Shown here one piece after another: positions 44,916 through 55,719 of a stretch of 64,000 nt of DNA; positions within the stretch are counted from its first letter, which is position 1; each line of letters opens with the position of its first letter. A program made the translations under genes and the position numbers. Source of the DNA: Sneathiella glossodoripedis JCM 23214 (GTDB lineage Bacteria > Pseudomonadota > Alphaproteobacteria > Sneathiellales > Sneathiellaceae); contig NZ_BAMS01000002.1 in assembly GCF_000616095.1 (NCBI RefSeq), forward strand, positions 124,001 to 188,000, given 5' to 3'. The notes below the pieces were generated by a model, which saw only the letters and a program-made list of their open reading frames with translations, ran no database searches and was not told the DNA's origin.

Positions 44916-47575
44916 ATGCTGGATAAATCTTATCGACCGCAGGAGGTCGAAGGAAAACTCTATTCCAAATGGATGGAGAGCGGGGCATTTGCCTGTGGGC
45001 GCAATGACAGCGAGGATGCGTTTACCATCGTCATTCCGCCGCCAAATGTAACCGGTAGCCTGCATATGGGCCATGCGCTCAATAATACATTGCAGGATAT
45101 TCTGGTGCGATTTGAACGCATGCGCGGCAAGGATGTTCTGTGGCAGCCGGGCACCGATCATGCGGGGATTGCCACGCAGATGGTTGTGGAGCGACAGCTT
45201 GCCGAGCAGGGGATCACCCGGCACGATTTGGGACGCGACAAGTTCATTGAAAAAATCTGGGAGTGGAAGGAGAAATCCGGCGGCTCCATCGTCGGGCAGT
45301 TGCATCGTTTGGGCGCCTCCTGTGATTGGGAGCGCGAACGCTTTACCATGGATGAGGGGCTGTCAAAGGCTGTGCGCAAGGTTTTTGTGCAGCTTTATAA
45401 AGAGGGTCTGATCTATCGTGACAAACGGTTAGTGAACTGGGATCCGAAGTTCCACACCGCCATTTCCGATCTGGAAGTCGAACAGAAAGAAGTGAACAGC
45501 CATATGTGGCATTTCCGCTATCCCATCGAAGGGGAAGAGGGGAAATATATCGTGGTTGCCACAACCCGGCCAGAAACCATGCTTGGCGATACGGGTGTGG
45601 CGGTCCATCCCGAGGATGAGCGCTATCGCGATCTGATCGGCAAGAATGTCATCCTGCCGATTGTCGGGCGGAAAATTCCGATCGTTGCGGATGAATATGC
45701 GGACCCAGAGCAGGGATCAGGTGCCGTTAAAATCACACCAGCCCATGATTTCAATGACTTTGAGGTTGGCAAGCGTGCTGGCTTGATGTGATCAATATCA
45801 TGGATATCAACGCGTGTCTGAATGATGAAGTGCCAGAGGACTATCGCGGTATGGACCGTTTTGAAGCGCGCAAGAAAATCGTCGACCATATTGAAAGCCT
45901 CGGCCTTCTGGAGAAAATCGAGGACCATACGCATATGGTGCCCTATGGGGATCGATCCGGTGTGGTGATCGAGCCATTTCTGACGGATCAGTGGTTTGCG
46001 GATGCAGCCACTCTGGCTCAGCCAGCCATTCGCGCCGTTGAAAGCGGGCGAACCAAGTTCGTACCGTCAAAATGGACCAATACCTATTATGACTGGATGC
46101 GCAATATCCAGCCCTGGTGTATTTCACGCCAGCTTTGGTGGGGGCATCGCATACCCGCGTGGTTTGGCCCCGATGGGATGATCTTCGTTGAAGAGAGCGA
46201 AGAGGAGGCATTGGCTGCGGCCAATGCCCATTACGGTGAAGAGGTTTCACTGACCCAGGATGAAGACGTTCTGGATACCTGGTTTTCATCCGCGCTTTGG
46301 CCGTTTTCCACATTGGGCTGGCCTGATAAAACACCGGAGCTTGAAAAACATTATCAGACAGATGTGTTGATCACTGCGTTTGATATCATTTTCTTCTGGG
46401 TCGCCCGGATGATGATGATGGGGCTGCATTTCATGGATGACGAGCCACCGTTCCATACCGTGTATATTCATGCGCTTGTGCGGGATGAGCATGGGGCGAA
46501 AATGTCCAAGTCCAAGGGGAATGTGGTTGATCCGCTTGATCTTGTCGACAAATACGGGGCCGACGCGCTTCGGTTTTTCCTCTCTGCCAGTGCGGCGCAG
46601 GGGCGGGATGTCCGCCTGTCGGAGCAACGCGTTGAGGGCTATCGCAATTTTACAACCAAGCTTTGGAATGCGGCGCGGTTCTGTGAAATGAATGAATGCC
46701 GTGTGCCTGACGGCTTTGACGCCTTTTCTGTAAAAGATCCGACGAACCGCTGGATCGTGGGTGAAGTTGCCAAATGCGAGGCGGCCGTGCGCGAAGCACT
46801 TGAAGGCAAGCGCGACGGGTATCGGTTTAACGATGCGTCAAACGCGATTTATTCTTTCACCTGGAACGTGTTCTGCGACTGGTATCTTGAGCTTGCGAAA
46901 ATTCCGTTTCAGGGCGAAGATGAAAGCGCCAAAGCAGAGACTCGCGCGACAGCCGCATGGTTCTTGATCAGATTTTGAAAATCCTGCATCCGTTTATGCC
47001 ATTTGTCACCGAAGAGTTGTGGCAATCTGTAGCAGCGACGCGAAGTAGCGATCTGATTGTTGCCAACTGGCCCGTTTATCCAGAAGAGGCGGTTGATGCA
47101 GACGCGGATGCTGAACTGGAATGGGTGCAAGCTGGTGACAGGAATTCGGGCCGTCAGGTCGGAAATGAATGTTCCGGCCGGCGCGAAAATCCCGCTGATC
47201 TTTAATGAGGCAAGCGATCTGCATAAAGGCCGGTTGGAGAGACATTGGGAAGTGATTTCCCGTCTTGCCCGGCTGGAGAGCAGGTCGGTTGATGCGGAGC
47301 TTCCCAAAGGCGCGTTGCAGTTTGTGCATGATGGTGCAACTGTCGCTCTTGCACTTGCCGGTGCCATGGATCTGGATGCTGAAAAAGCGCGTCTGGCCAA
47401 GGAAATTGGCAAGTTGGAAGGTTATATGACGGGCCTGAACAAAAAGCTGTCCAATGAAAAATTTGTCTCAAGCGCGCCTGAAGCCGTGGTGCAGGGCGAG
47501 CGCGACAAACTCAGCGAAGCCGAAATCAAACTTGCGAAATTGAAAGAAGCCGCAGCGCGACTGGCAGAGCTTTAA
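44916..47575 (+). CDS. valS: Valyl-tRNA synthetase (three frameshifts)
   Basis: Valine-tRNA ligase, an essential cytoplasmic class I synthetase. HIGH motif is HMGHALNN near residue 47, the editing domain spans roughly 180-340, KMSKS is [13 protein letters not shown] near 530, and a C-terminal coiled coil ([20 protein letters not shown]) ends the protein. The sequence breaks in three places: one G lost near 45786 ([10 protein letters not shown]), one G lost near 46966 (AAWVLDQILK), and two A lost near 47131 (WVQKLVTGIR). Restoring four bases gives exactly 888 codons, a normal length. An essential gene cannot tolerate these breaks, so they are most likely sequence errors. Confidence 0.93.
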
Positions 47576-47652
47576 GGCCTGCAGTTTTTAGATGAAAAGG
47601 CCGGAGGCTCACTGAGAATAGAGTAAAATCCATGTAAGCCTACTACTGACTG

Positions 47653-47694
47653 AACACCCCTTGAACGCCAAGTTCTTGGGGTGTTTTCGTTTTT
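47653..47694 (+). terminator. Terminator after valS
   Basis: AACACCCC and GGGGTGTT pair, with a further GAAC/GTTC pair inside and an internal mismatch, followed by a T-rich tail. The remaining gap to 47863 shows no other feature. Confidence 0.75.
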
Positions 47695-47863
47695 ACAGGC
47701 TTTGTGGTCTTAGTGTAAAAACAAAACCGGTAAATCGGTGCGCGGGGCGGGAAGCGGACTTTCTATGCACAAGCAACACCAGCCTCGGCGAACCGCAAAG
47801 CAGACCTTAGCTACTGGTACTTGTTCATACTTCGGCAATAAAGATTGAGGATACTTAACCTCT

Positions 47864-48121
47864 CTATTTTTTGCGATTAGGGCGTTGCGTCAGCGCGGAT
47901 CCAGCCGCCGATTTAGCAGCTTTTGATGCATTCGGATTACGTAGTGTTTTCGCTGCGGCGCTAGCGGCCTTCTTACTTGTGATTTCTTTGCTCCGTACTT
48001 GCGTCAGTGCCGATCCTGCGGCTGATTTTGCTGCTTTGCTAGCTTTAGGGTTCCGGAGGGTTTTGGCTGCAGACGACGCGGCCCGCTTTCCGGTGGTTTC
48101 TGATTTTGGTTTCTTAGCCAT
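47864..48121 (-). CDS. Lys/Ala-rich protein with internal duplication
   Basis: An 85-residue very basic protein starting MAKKPKSETTGKRAASSAAK. It is an internal duplication: a block of about 28 residues, AAKTLRNPKASKAAKSAAGS then ALTQ, is repeated almost exactly after a short linker. The composition suggests a nucleic-acid-binding or ribosome-associated protein, but I do not know the family's function. An upstream frame extension to 48232 is not used because the MAKK start is the natural one. Confidence 0.65.
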   Translation of the reverse strand: MAKKPKSETTGKRAASSAAKTLRNPKASKAAKSAAGSALTQVRSKEITSKKAASAAAKTLRNPNASKAAKSAAGSALTQRPNRKK

Positions 48122-48183
48122 TGAAGTATTTCCTTCTGTTGGAGAGAGGAGGATAGCCCGGCAGACATGCCGGGCTGAAAGGA

Positions 48184-49122
48184 TTAAGCGGTTTTCCGGT
48201 CGTCCAACAATTGCGCAATTTTTGTCTTCCAACCTTTCGTATGGACCAATCTGGCCAGATGAAGATTGGCATTGATGATTTCAGATTTCGTCAGCTTCGA
48301 AAATCGATCCCAATCGAGGCCAAAGACATAAATTGCGTTACCCTTGCGGATACTCTCAAGCACAACCAGTCCCCTATCTTTGAAGACGTAAGAGATGTAG
48401 TCCGAAAAGCCGCCTTTGCCAACGAATTGTTCGTCCGGATTGAAGGACAAAATAGTTTCTTGCCGATCAAAGATTACACTTTGTGTATTTTCAGACATAC
48501 GTTTAAGCACTTCATCGAGATGCCCTTTGAGGCGCACCCAAGGGTACTTCCCAGGGGGAAGTAGTTGCCAATTCAAACGCTTCACTTTGATGTTCGAGAA
48601 GGAGCCAAGGTCAGCTTTGACCAGTTCGCATACTCCGAACAGTTCCAAAAGCAAATTGACCGAGTGTAACACATCGGGGTGCTGTTTATCGAGATTGCGA
48701 AGGGCCGGTGCCACAATAAGGATTTTATCGTCTTTTTCAATGTAAGTCAGTTCGACGCCGGGAACTGGTATGAGTGACCGTGGATAACACCTGCGGTAAA
48801 TGTCGCGAAAATCCTCATGCTCTTCATACTGCCCACGCCCCGCCCATTGTTTCCAAGTCCACCGAACTGTACGAATGTAGCGCTTTTCCTTTGGCTGGTC
48901 GCGATGTATCTGCCATTTGCCATCAGTGTTGAAGCGGCTGATCGGCCCAACGACATTGGGAAGAATCGTATCCCCTGACGCGGGTTCGGTTGAGAACCCG
49001 ATGCGGGGCAGCTTCTTCAGGCTTGCTTCGTCCAATTCGACGACCGGGTGGAATTCCGCACCGATCGGAATATTGCTGATATAGGCTGACAGGCTGCGGA
49101 TGCGTTTTTTGCGAATAAACAT
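48184..49122 (-). CDS. Hypothetical protein of a small island
   Basis: A 312-residue soluble protein. It starts MFIRKKRIRSLSAYISNIPI and has no signal or membrane segment. The N-terminal half is rich in Arg, Trp and Tyr (WTWKQWAGRGQYEEHEDFRD, RRCYPRSLIPVPGVELTYIE); the C-terminal half is alpha/beta (FGLDWDRFSKLTKSEIINAN). I do not recognise a family. It lies between the Lys/Ala-rich gene and the Xre/ImmA pair, with which it may be divergently transcribed. Unknown function; defence or stress role possible but not shown. Confidence 0.55.
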   Translation of the reverse strand: MFIRKKRIRSLSAYISNIPIGAEFHPVVELDEASLKKLPRIGFSTEPASGDTILPNVVGPISRFNTDGKWQIHRDQPKEKRYIRTVRWTWKQWAGRGQYEEHEDFRDIYRRCYPRSLIPVPGVELTYIEKDDKILIVAPALRNLDKQHPDVLHSVNLLLELFGVCELVKADLGSFSNIKVKRLNWQLLPPGKYPWVRLKGHLDEVLKRMSENTQSVIFDRQETILSFNPDEQFVGKGGFSDYISYVFKDRGLVVLESIRKGNAIYVFGLDWDRFSKLTKSEIINANLHLARLVHTKGWKTKIAQLLDDRKTA

Positions 49123-49302
49123 GTTTTTTCCTTGTGCTTAGACGATTCTGGCTAATCCGCATGATCCACTTTTCTCTTGACCGGATGCGCTGAACGTCAT
49201 ATTAATATTGACGAAACCGTAGGATGCTTCGCCAAAGAAAAAGGCCCGAAGACCGCTTAAAAATTCCTACTATATCGTAGTAATAACACAAACGGAAACG
49301 TC

Positions 49303-49646
49303 ATGTCAAATCTGTCTGAAGGCGAGGATGTATTCGGTGCACGGCTTAAAGCTGCGCGTGAGAAGCGCGACCTAAACCAAACTGAATTAGCCAAGGTGTC
49401 AGGGCTCCAACCCGCTGCCATTGGTCACTTTGAAGCTGGCCGGAGGAAACCATCATTCGCAAACATCCGCGCTTGGCAAAAGCCCTTGAGGTATCGTCGG
49501 ACTACCTTCTCGGGCGCGCCAATAGCATGCAAGGTGCTACAACCGCTTTTCGGAACGAGGAAAACTTAAGTGCTTCTGATCGAGATGCTATACAAGCCAT
49601 GATTGATACGCTAGCCAAACGTCGAAGGGATGAGCCGGGTGACTAA
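49303..49646 (+). CDS. Xre regulator paired with ImmA peptidase (frameshift)
   Basis: A 114-residue helix-turn-helix protein. The HTH is LKAAREKRDLNQTELAKVSG followed by LQPAAIGHFEAGRRKPSFAN. One base is lost near 49473: in the restored frame ANIR continues RLAKALEVSSDYLLGRANSM and stops at 49646. It overlaps the start of the ImmA-type gene, the usual arrangement. The pair resembles the ImmR/ImmA regulators of integrative elements. A gene starting this way typically represses a nearby promoter until the peptidase cleaves it. Confidence 0.8.
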
Positions 49647-50522
49647 GTTTCGGCTAAAGATGGCACGTCAACGTGGTGAGCAGATCGCCAAAGAGTTTGG
49701 GTTTAGCAAGTTCCCTATCGACCCCTCGCTATCGCTAAACGCGAAGATATTGTCATCGAGGCCAAAGACCCGGAGATGGATGGTGTGAGCGGTTGCATCG
49801 TCATCCGTGGAAATGAAGTCGGGATCATCTATTCGACCAGAGTCCGAAGTAAAGGCTTCCAACGGTTCACAGTCGCGCATGAACTTGGGCATTATTTCTT
49901 AGACGGTCATCCTGAGGAGATTCAAAATTCTGACGGATTTCATGCGTCTCGCGCTGGTTTCACGCAAGGCAACTCGTCGATCGAACTGGAAGCCGATCAC
50001 TTTGCGTCAGGTCTTCTGATGCCCACCCATTTGGCTAGAGACGTGCTGTTAGGTGAGAACGTAGGAATGTCGGGTATTACCGTCCTGTCACTTCATGCCG
50101 AAACTTCGCTAACGTCTGCGGCTATTCGAGCGACAGAATGTGATCCTTACCCGATGGCCGTGATTGTCAGTCAGGGTGCAAACGTTTGTTACGGATTTTT
50201 GTCTGAGAGTTTCAAAGCTCTTGGGGTGCGTAAATTCCTACGTAAAGGAGATCTGCTGCCTCTATCAGCGACTCGGGAGTTCAATGCTGACGATACAAAC
50301 GTTCGAGCCGGAAAATCTGCTTGTGCAGAGACTGACTTGTCGTACTGGTTTCAGGGGCCATCAAGCGTTTCTCTTGATGAAGAAGTTGTAGGGCTCGGCA
50401 GCTATGGACTGACTCTGACGGTACTTTCAAGCGAGGAGTTGCCGGACGACCCATACGAAGAAGATGACGAGGACGAGAATCTGCGCGAGCGGTGGACACC
50501 AAAATTCGCGCACGGGAGATAG
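49630..50522 (+). CDS. ImmA/IrrE family metallopeptidase (frameshift)
   Basis: A 297-residue protein (COG2856). The zinc site is the HELGH in FTVAHELGHYFLDGHPEE, with the downstream EADHFASGLLMP motif. The N-terminal helix reads MSRVTKFRLKMARQRGEQIA. One C is lost near 49724, where DPLAIAKREDIVIEAK should read on. ATG 49630 overlaps the Xre gene end. The C-terminal tail is unusually acidic (DDPYEEDDEDENL). These peptidases cleave the partner Xre protein and thereby induce mobile-element or stress genes. Confidence 0.82.
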
Positions 50523-50990
50523 ATAGTTGGTGAGCTTCCGCATTGGAGAGCTACACTGCAGTGGTCATTTTCTAAGAAAATGACTGTTCCGGGCCGCACC
50601 ATCATAATGGTGCGTGCTTAAGGTTTGTCCCACAAAGGGATTGCAAACATCAACACGCGATTAGCGTGAAGGAAGTTCTCTAGTTGGCCTGCGAATGCAA
50701 AACGTGCTTTTTCGCCAAGCAGAAAGTTGTTTCTCAAGCGATTGATAACTAGCAACAATCCCAATAAAATGTCTTGTCTTTGCACGTTTACTCCAAGAAG
50801 TGCATGCTGATCGCTATTTGTTGGTGAATGGCAGCAAATGGTCGTTCTAAGTGAAATTTATTTTGGTGCCTAACGTTTGCTTTGTGCAATTAGCAGTCAT
50901 TAGTTGAATTTGAAGAGAAGGATAATCCCGAACCTTCTTTGACAAGCCTTGATATTATTGCGAGAGTCAGCTTTTGTAACTATAGGACAA
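50523..50990. other. Intergenic region with two hairpins
   Basis: No gene is visible in this 468-base gap. It starts with two hairpins: GTCATTTTC-TAA-GAAAATGAC (50564-50584) and CGCACCAT-CATA-ATGGTGCG (50595-50614). Both have perfect stems, with no long T run. The rest is unremarkable. Confidence 0.6.
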
Positions 50991-51371
50991 ATGCCGATGC
51001 AAAGGAGTTTCACAAATATTCTGTGTGATAGCCCACACGTAACCGCCTCTTTTTATGAACAACTACTCGGAATGAAACGGCATGCAGATTTCGGATGGTT
51101 CATTATCCTTACACACGAGGACATCCCATCTTTAGAGTTCGGATTTCTGGATCGCTTTCATGAGACAGTACCTAACGAAGTCTCGGCCAAACCCACAGGT
51201 GTGATTGTTACGTTTGTCGTGGAGGACGTCGTTAAATGTTACGAGACAGCGCAAGAAATGCAGGCCGATATTATTCAACCGCCTACAGACATGTTTTATG
51301 GCCAGCGCAGGATGTTAATTCGCGACCCTGAAGGCACGGTAATCGACGTGAGTTCTTTGACACCTGAATAG
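50991..51371 (+). CDS. VOC/glyoxalase superfamily protein
   Basis: A 126-residue protein of the vicinal oxygen chelate fold: SFTNILCDSPHVTASFYEQL, GMKRHADFGWFIILTHEDIP, and late ADIIQPPTDMFYGQRRMLIR with DPEGTVIDV. These are strands of two beta-alpha-beta-beta-beta units. The family includes glyoxalases and bleomycin-type resistance proteins. Substrate unknown. The start is uncertain (ATG 50991 or 50997); AGGA lies at better distance from 50997. Confidence 0.78.
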   Translation: MPMQRSFTNILCDSPHVTASFYEQLLGMKRHADFGWFIILTHEDIPSLEFGFLDRFHETVPNEVSAKPTGVIVTFVVEDVVKCYETAQEMQADIIQPPTDMFYGQRRMLIRDPEGTVIDVSSLTPE

Positions 51372-51521
51372 GTAAGCAGAACGCTTTTCGCAAGTTATAA
51401 CCTTCAGAGAAGGCAGTTAATGCTTTGGGACGGGAAATAGAGATTAGATTTTTCTGTGCTTGATCAGTATAACGCAATTTGCTAAAAAGAACAAAATAAG
51501 AACACTTAAGGCGGGGGTCAC

Positions 51522-52367
51522 ATGGAAATGCAGCCAGTTAAGAGCAAGAAATTTCGCGCCCTGCATGAGCGGGATGGGGTTTTCATTCTGCATAACCCGT
51601 GGGATGTGGGTTCTGCCAAGATGCTGACGGCGTTGGGGGCGGAGGCTTTGGCGACCACCAGTGCTGGTTATGCGTTCGCGAAGGGATTGACCAGTGCGGT
51701 TGGGTTAATTCCGCGAGAGGCGGCGATTGCCCATGCGCGGGAGATGGTCGAAGCAACGCATTTGCCGGTGAGCGCGGATCTGGAAAATGGCTATGGGCAT
51801 CGCCCCGAAGATGTGGCCGAGACCATAGAGCTTGCAATTGAGGCAGGGCTTGCCGGTTGCACCATTGAAGATACAACCGGTGATCCCGATAATCCGATTT
51901 ATGACCGGTCGCTGGCGATTGAGCGGATTGCCGCCGGAGTGGAGGCTGCAAAAAAGCTGGATGAGAATTTCATGCTGTGTGCACGCGCCGAGAATTATCT
52001 GTTTAACAGGCCCGATTTTGACGATACGCTCAAACGTCTTCTGGGGTATCAGGCGGTCGGGGCGGACGTGCTATATGCGCCGGGATTGCCTGACCTTGCT
52101 GCGATTTCAAAATTATGCGCGTCGGTTGAGGCCCCAGTGAATGTGGTGCGCGGGATCGGGCTTTCGGGTGTGAGCGCAAAAGAGCTTGCCATGGCAGGAG
52201 TGAAACGGATCAGCGCCGGATCCGCACTGGCGCGGGTTGCCTATGGTGCCATGCTGACGGCAGTGCGGCAGAGTTTCGAAGAGGGAGAGTTTGCGGCATT
52301 TGATGAAGCCGCCTCCTTTTCAGAGCTGGATCGCTTGATATCGGAGGGGGACCGTCTGAAGACATAG
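51522..52367 (+). CDS. Isocitrate lyase/PEP mutase family enzyme
   Basis: A 281-residue TIM-barrel enzyme: HNPWDVGSAKMLTALGAEAL, VSADLENGYGH (a metal-binding Asp/Glu pair), GCTIEDTTGD and LCARAENYLF. The family covers carboxyphosphonate-type mutases and small oxaloacetate or methylisocitrate lyases. The length is short compared with true isocitrate lyase. Specific reaction unknown. Transcribed alone, convergent with the TRAP genes. Confidence 0.86.
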   Translation: MEMQPVKSKKFRALHERDGVFILHNPWDVGSAKMLTALGAEALATTSAGYAFAKGLTSAVGLIPREAAIAHAREMVEATHLPVSADLENGYGHRPEDVAETIELAIEAGLAGCTIEDTTGDPDNPIYDRSLAIERIAAGVEAAKKLDENFMLCARAENYLFNRPDFDDTLKRLLGYQAVGADVLYAPGLPDLAAISKLCASVEAPVNVVRGIGLSGVSAKELAMAGVKRISAGSALARVAYGAMLTAVRQSFEEGEFAAFDEAASFSELDRLISEGDRLKT

Positions 52368-52437
52368 AAGCTGCCCGTATGGGGGCGCACCCTCCAACAG
52401 TTGAGTAGTGTTAGAGGGTGCGTTTTGAAAGGCCTGC

Positions 52438-54433
52438 TCAGGCGATAATCTGCCGCCGGCCCAGCAGGTTCAGGCACAGGCCGGTGCCCGTTGTGATCAG
52501 GCAATGATCGCGAGCTGCCAGTGTGTGAAGGGCAGGATACCACCGCCGGGCAGGGCCAGCAGCAGGCCGCCGATCAGCAATAATGCCCGAGAGGGCAGGC
52601 TGAACAGATGACCCGTTAGGGAGCCGACCCAGACCAGATAGCCCTGCAACGCTGCGGAGATGAGGAAGATCCCGATAACCGCGGTGGCGCAGACGACAAT
52701 CACTTCAATGGCGCTGCCATTGCCCAGAAATGCCGGGTTAAAGACAAAGAAGAAGGGAATGAAGTAAATGATCGAGCCGATGCGCATGGCTTCAACACCG
52801 GTTTCCATCGGCTTGCAATTGGAAACCGAGGCCGCAGCAAAGGCCGCGAGAGCCACAGGCGGTGTGATAAAGCTGAGCATACCCCAATAGAGCAGGAACA
52901 TATGCACTGACATGGGATCAAGGCCACTGGCAATCAGCGCCGGAGCGAGAATGATTGCAAGGAAAATATAGGCGGCCGTAACCGTCATGCCAATTCCCAG
53001 AACAAAACTGGTGGCCGCCCCCATGATCAGCAGGGCAAACTGGTTTTCACCTGCCAGATAGACAAGGTCATTGGTGAGCGTGCCGGTCATGCCCGTGACC
53101 TGCAGTGCGCCGACAATCAGGCCGACAGCAGCCAGCAGACCGGCCAGTTCCGCCAGCAGACCACCCGCAGCAAAGAGCAGTTCCTTGAAACGCTGCAGGC
53201 TAAGACGGTGCTTGGCGTTAAACTGATTGATCACCAAAAGCAGTATGGTCGCGTAATAAGGCGCATGGGACTCGCGTTTGAGGAAAATCAGCATCCAAAC
53301 CAGAAAGACGAACACGGCAATGTAATACCAGCCTTCCTTGAACACCTGACGCAGGGTGATGAGCTGTTCTTTGGGCAGGCCGGAGAGTTTATTTTCCGCC
53401 GCATAGGCATCGATCTGAATGAACAGGCCCAGATAATAGAGCAGGGAGGGGATAGCCGCAGCCAGCGCCACGTCAATATACCGTACACCCAGAAAATCGG
53501 CCATGATGAAGGCGGTGGCCCCCATGATGGGCGGCATCATCACCCCGCCTGTTGAGGCGCAAGCCTCAATCGCGGCGGCGGTTTTGGGGCGAACGCCAAT
53601 GCTTTTCATCGCCGGGATTGTAAGGGCGCCAGTGGTCAGCACATTTGTGACCGGGCCGCCGCTCATGGAGCCGAAAAGGCCGCTTGAGAATATGGCAACC
53701 TTGGCCGGACCGCCGCGAACATGCCCCATCAGGGCGAAGGCGAGATTGATGAAAAACTGTCCCGCGCCCGTATAGATCAGGCAACGCCGAAGAGCAGAAA
53801 GCCAAACACAAGCGAGGAGAAGGCTTTCATGGGAATCCCCAGCAGACTTTCTTCGGAGAACATGTGAAAGGCCCCGGTGAGCAGGAACGGCCTGCTGACG
53901 CCGGAAATGACATCAGGCATCATGCCCGCATAAACGGGATAGAGTGAGAGAACCCCGACAATGATAAAGACCGCAATTCCGCCCGCGCGCCGTCCGGCTT
54001 CAAGCACAATGGCCCACAGGAAGAGAGAGACATAGAGCCCGTGTTCGGGCGGATTGAACTCCCACGCTTCATCCAGAATATCCTCGGCGAAATAGACAAA
54101 ATAGGCCGTCAGCACGAGGGTCAGGACAAAAAGCAGGGCATCATACCAGGGCACGCGGGTTTTGGGCGCGGATTTAACCGCAGGCATGATCAGGAACAGC
54201 ATGGCGATCATGACACCCGCCAGCAGGTACATATAGCGGTTGGTCACCAGTACCATGCCGAAGGTCATTTTAAAGAAGCCTAGATTGAAAACCTGATTGA
54301 CAGCCAGCAGGATTGTAAGGGTCGTCAGCGCGAGGCAGATTGCCATCCAGCGTGCTGGCAGGCGCCGATAGCGCAGGGTTTCAAGGTCTTCGATATCGTC
54401 AGTTTGGGTTTGCAGTGTATCTGTTTGGGACAT
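52438..54433 (-). CDS. TRAP transporter fused permease (two frameshifts)
   Basis: The membrane subunit of a tripartite ATP-independent transporter of the TAXI type, in which the small and large permeases are fused. The N-terminal four-helix region (RWMAICLALTTLTILLAVNQ...) is followed by a large 12-14 helix part (FSSGLFGSMSGGPVTNVLTT, VMMPPIMGATAFIMADFLGV). The frame breaks at two identical contexts, GCC(C)TGATC near 53775 and near 52500, each missing a C. With both restored the gene is 1998 bases and 665 residues, typical of the family. The receptor gene lies upstream on the same strand. Confidence 0.88.
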
Positions 54434-54556
54434 GACAAGGGTCTCTCAAGCGGGATCTCAGAGGATGGGCCGGGCCCGCACAGCTATTTCAGAATGCAAG
54501 AGCGGCCAGAATGCGAGAGGGGCGGGGGATGAAGCTCATCCCCCGCCGGGCAGGAT

Positions 54557-55719
54557 TTACCAGTTCTGGAAAACCGCAATCATGCCGGCTGCTTCCAGTG
54601 CGGATGCCCGCGCTTTGGCCCAGCCGTTTTTAAAGTCCTCATCATCTGAGGGAGCATCAGCGGTAAACTCTTTCCAGGCTTTTTGCAGAATTTCCTGACG
54701 TTTCAGGTTTTTCTGCTGATTGGCCTCGGCCGCATCGCTCCATTTTCCGGCTTCTTTGTAGTAGCGGACGGACCCTTCATGAAATGGCATAAAGGAAGAT
54801 TCCAGTTTTTGCCGCTCCCACGCCCAGCCATTGGCGCCCGGTGCACTGTCTTTATAGTCATCAAAATGCACATACATGGCTTTAGTCATGTTGTAGGCGA
54901 CGTCTTCGGACACGTCGGTGTTGCTGACAAGGATTGGATAGCCTGTACCAACGCCTTCATATCCGCCTTCGGGAACACCCGGACCCTGCAGGCATTTATG
55001 ACGATAATACCAAGGCACAATGCTGTTCAGCCGATCCCAGGCTGCATCATCCGCATGGGGTGCCGGTGGGTGGTAAAGACCGCGCGGAGATGCGTCGATT
55101 TTCAGCATCGTGCTGGAGAAAGTTGCCCCGATCAAGGCATCCACATCCCCATTGATCAGCGCATCGATGGAGCGCCATAGCCACCAATTTCCACTTTTTC
55201 CACATCATCCCATGTCATGTCAGCATAGGACAGATAGGCCAGCATGGCCTGATTAAGTGAAGCGGTGCCACGGATCCAGGCCACTTTGCGACCTTTCAGA
55301 TCAGCAACGGTCTTGATATTCGCATCCTTGGCTGTCACCAGTGAGGCTGCGCAGCCATCTGCCAGATTGTGCAGCAGAAGGCGAATGGGCTGTGGACCCC
55401 ATTTATCGGTTCCAAAGACATAAACGCCTTCCTGCGCGTAAATGCTGTCAGAGCCGGTTGCAGAGAATTGTGCGACACCCGTTTTAAGAGGTGACAGACG
55501 TGAGACGTCATTCTTGCCTGGAATTACGCGCAGATTGACGCCATATTTGTTTTTCAGAACACTGCCAACACCGACCATCTGGTTATAGCCGCTGGTCCCG
55601 GTGTTATAAGCGGTCGAGACAAGCGTGCCGGGCAGATTGATATCGGCCGCGGATGCAACAGATGTCAGCCCTGCGATGGCGATGGATACAATGGTGGCGT
55701 GAAATAGACTGGTTTTCAT
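54557..55719 (-). CDS. TAXI family TRAP solute-binding receptor (frameshift)
   Basis: A periplasmic binding protein of about 387 residues. The signal peptide is MKTSLFHATIVSIAIAGLTS followed by VASA. The domain begins INLPGTLVSTAYNTGTSGYN and includes ADLKGRKVAWIRGTASLNQA, family signatures. One G is lost near 55158 (GGYGRSIDALINGDVDALIG in the restored frame). The start ATG 55719 has GGGAGGAA upstream. It captures a small organic solute, probably a dicarboxylate or amino acid, for the permease coded downstream. Restored length is normal. Confidence 0.9.

Noticed and set aside
44916-47575. Biological programmed frameshifts in valS
   Set aside because: No slippery heptamer at the three sites, and each is explained by a base lost from a short run; synthetases do not use such a mechanism.
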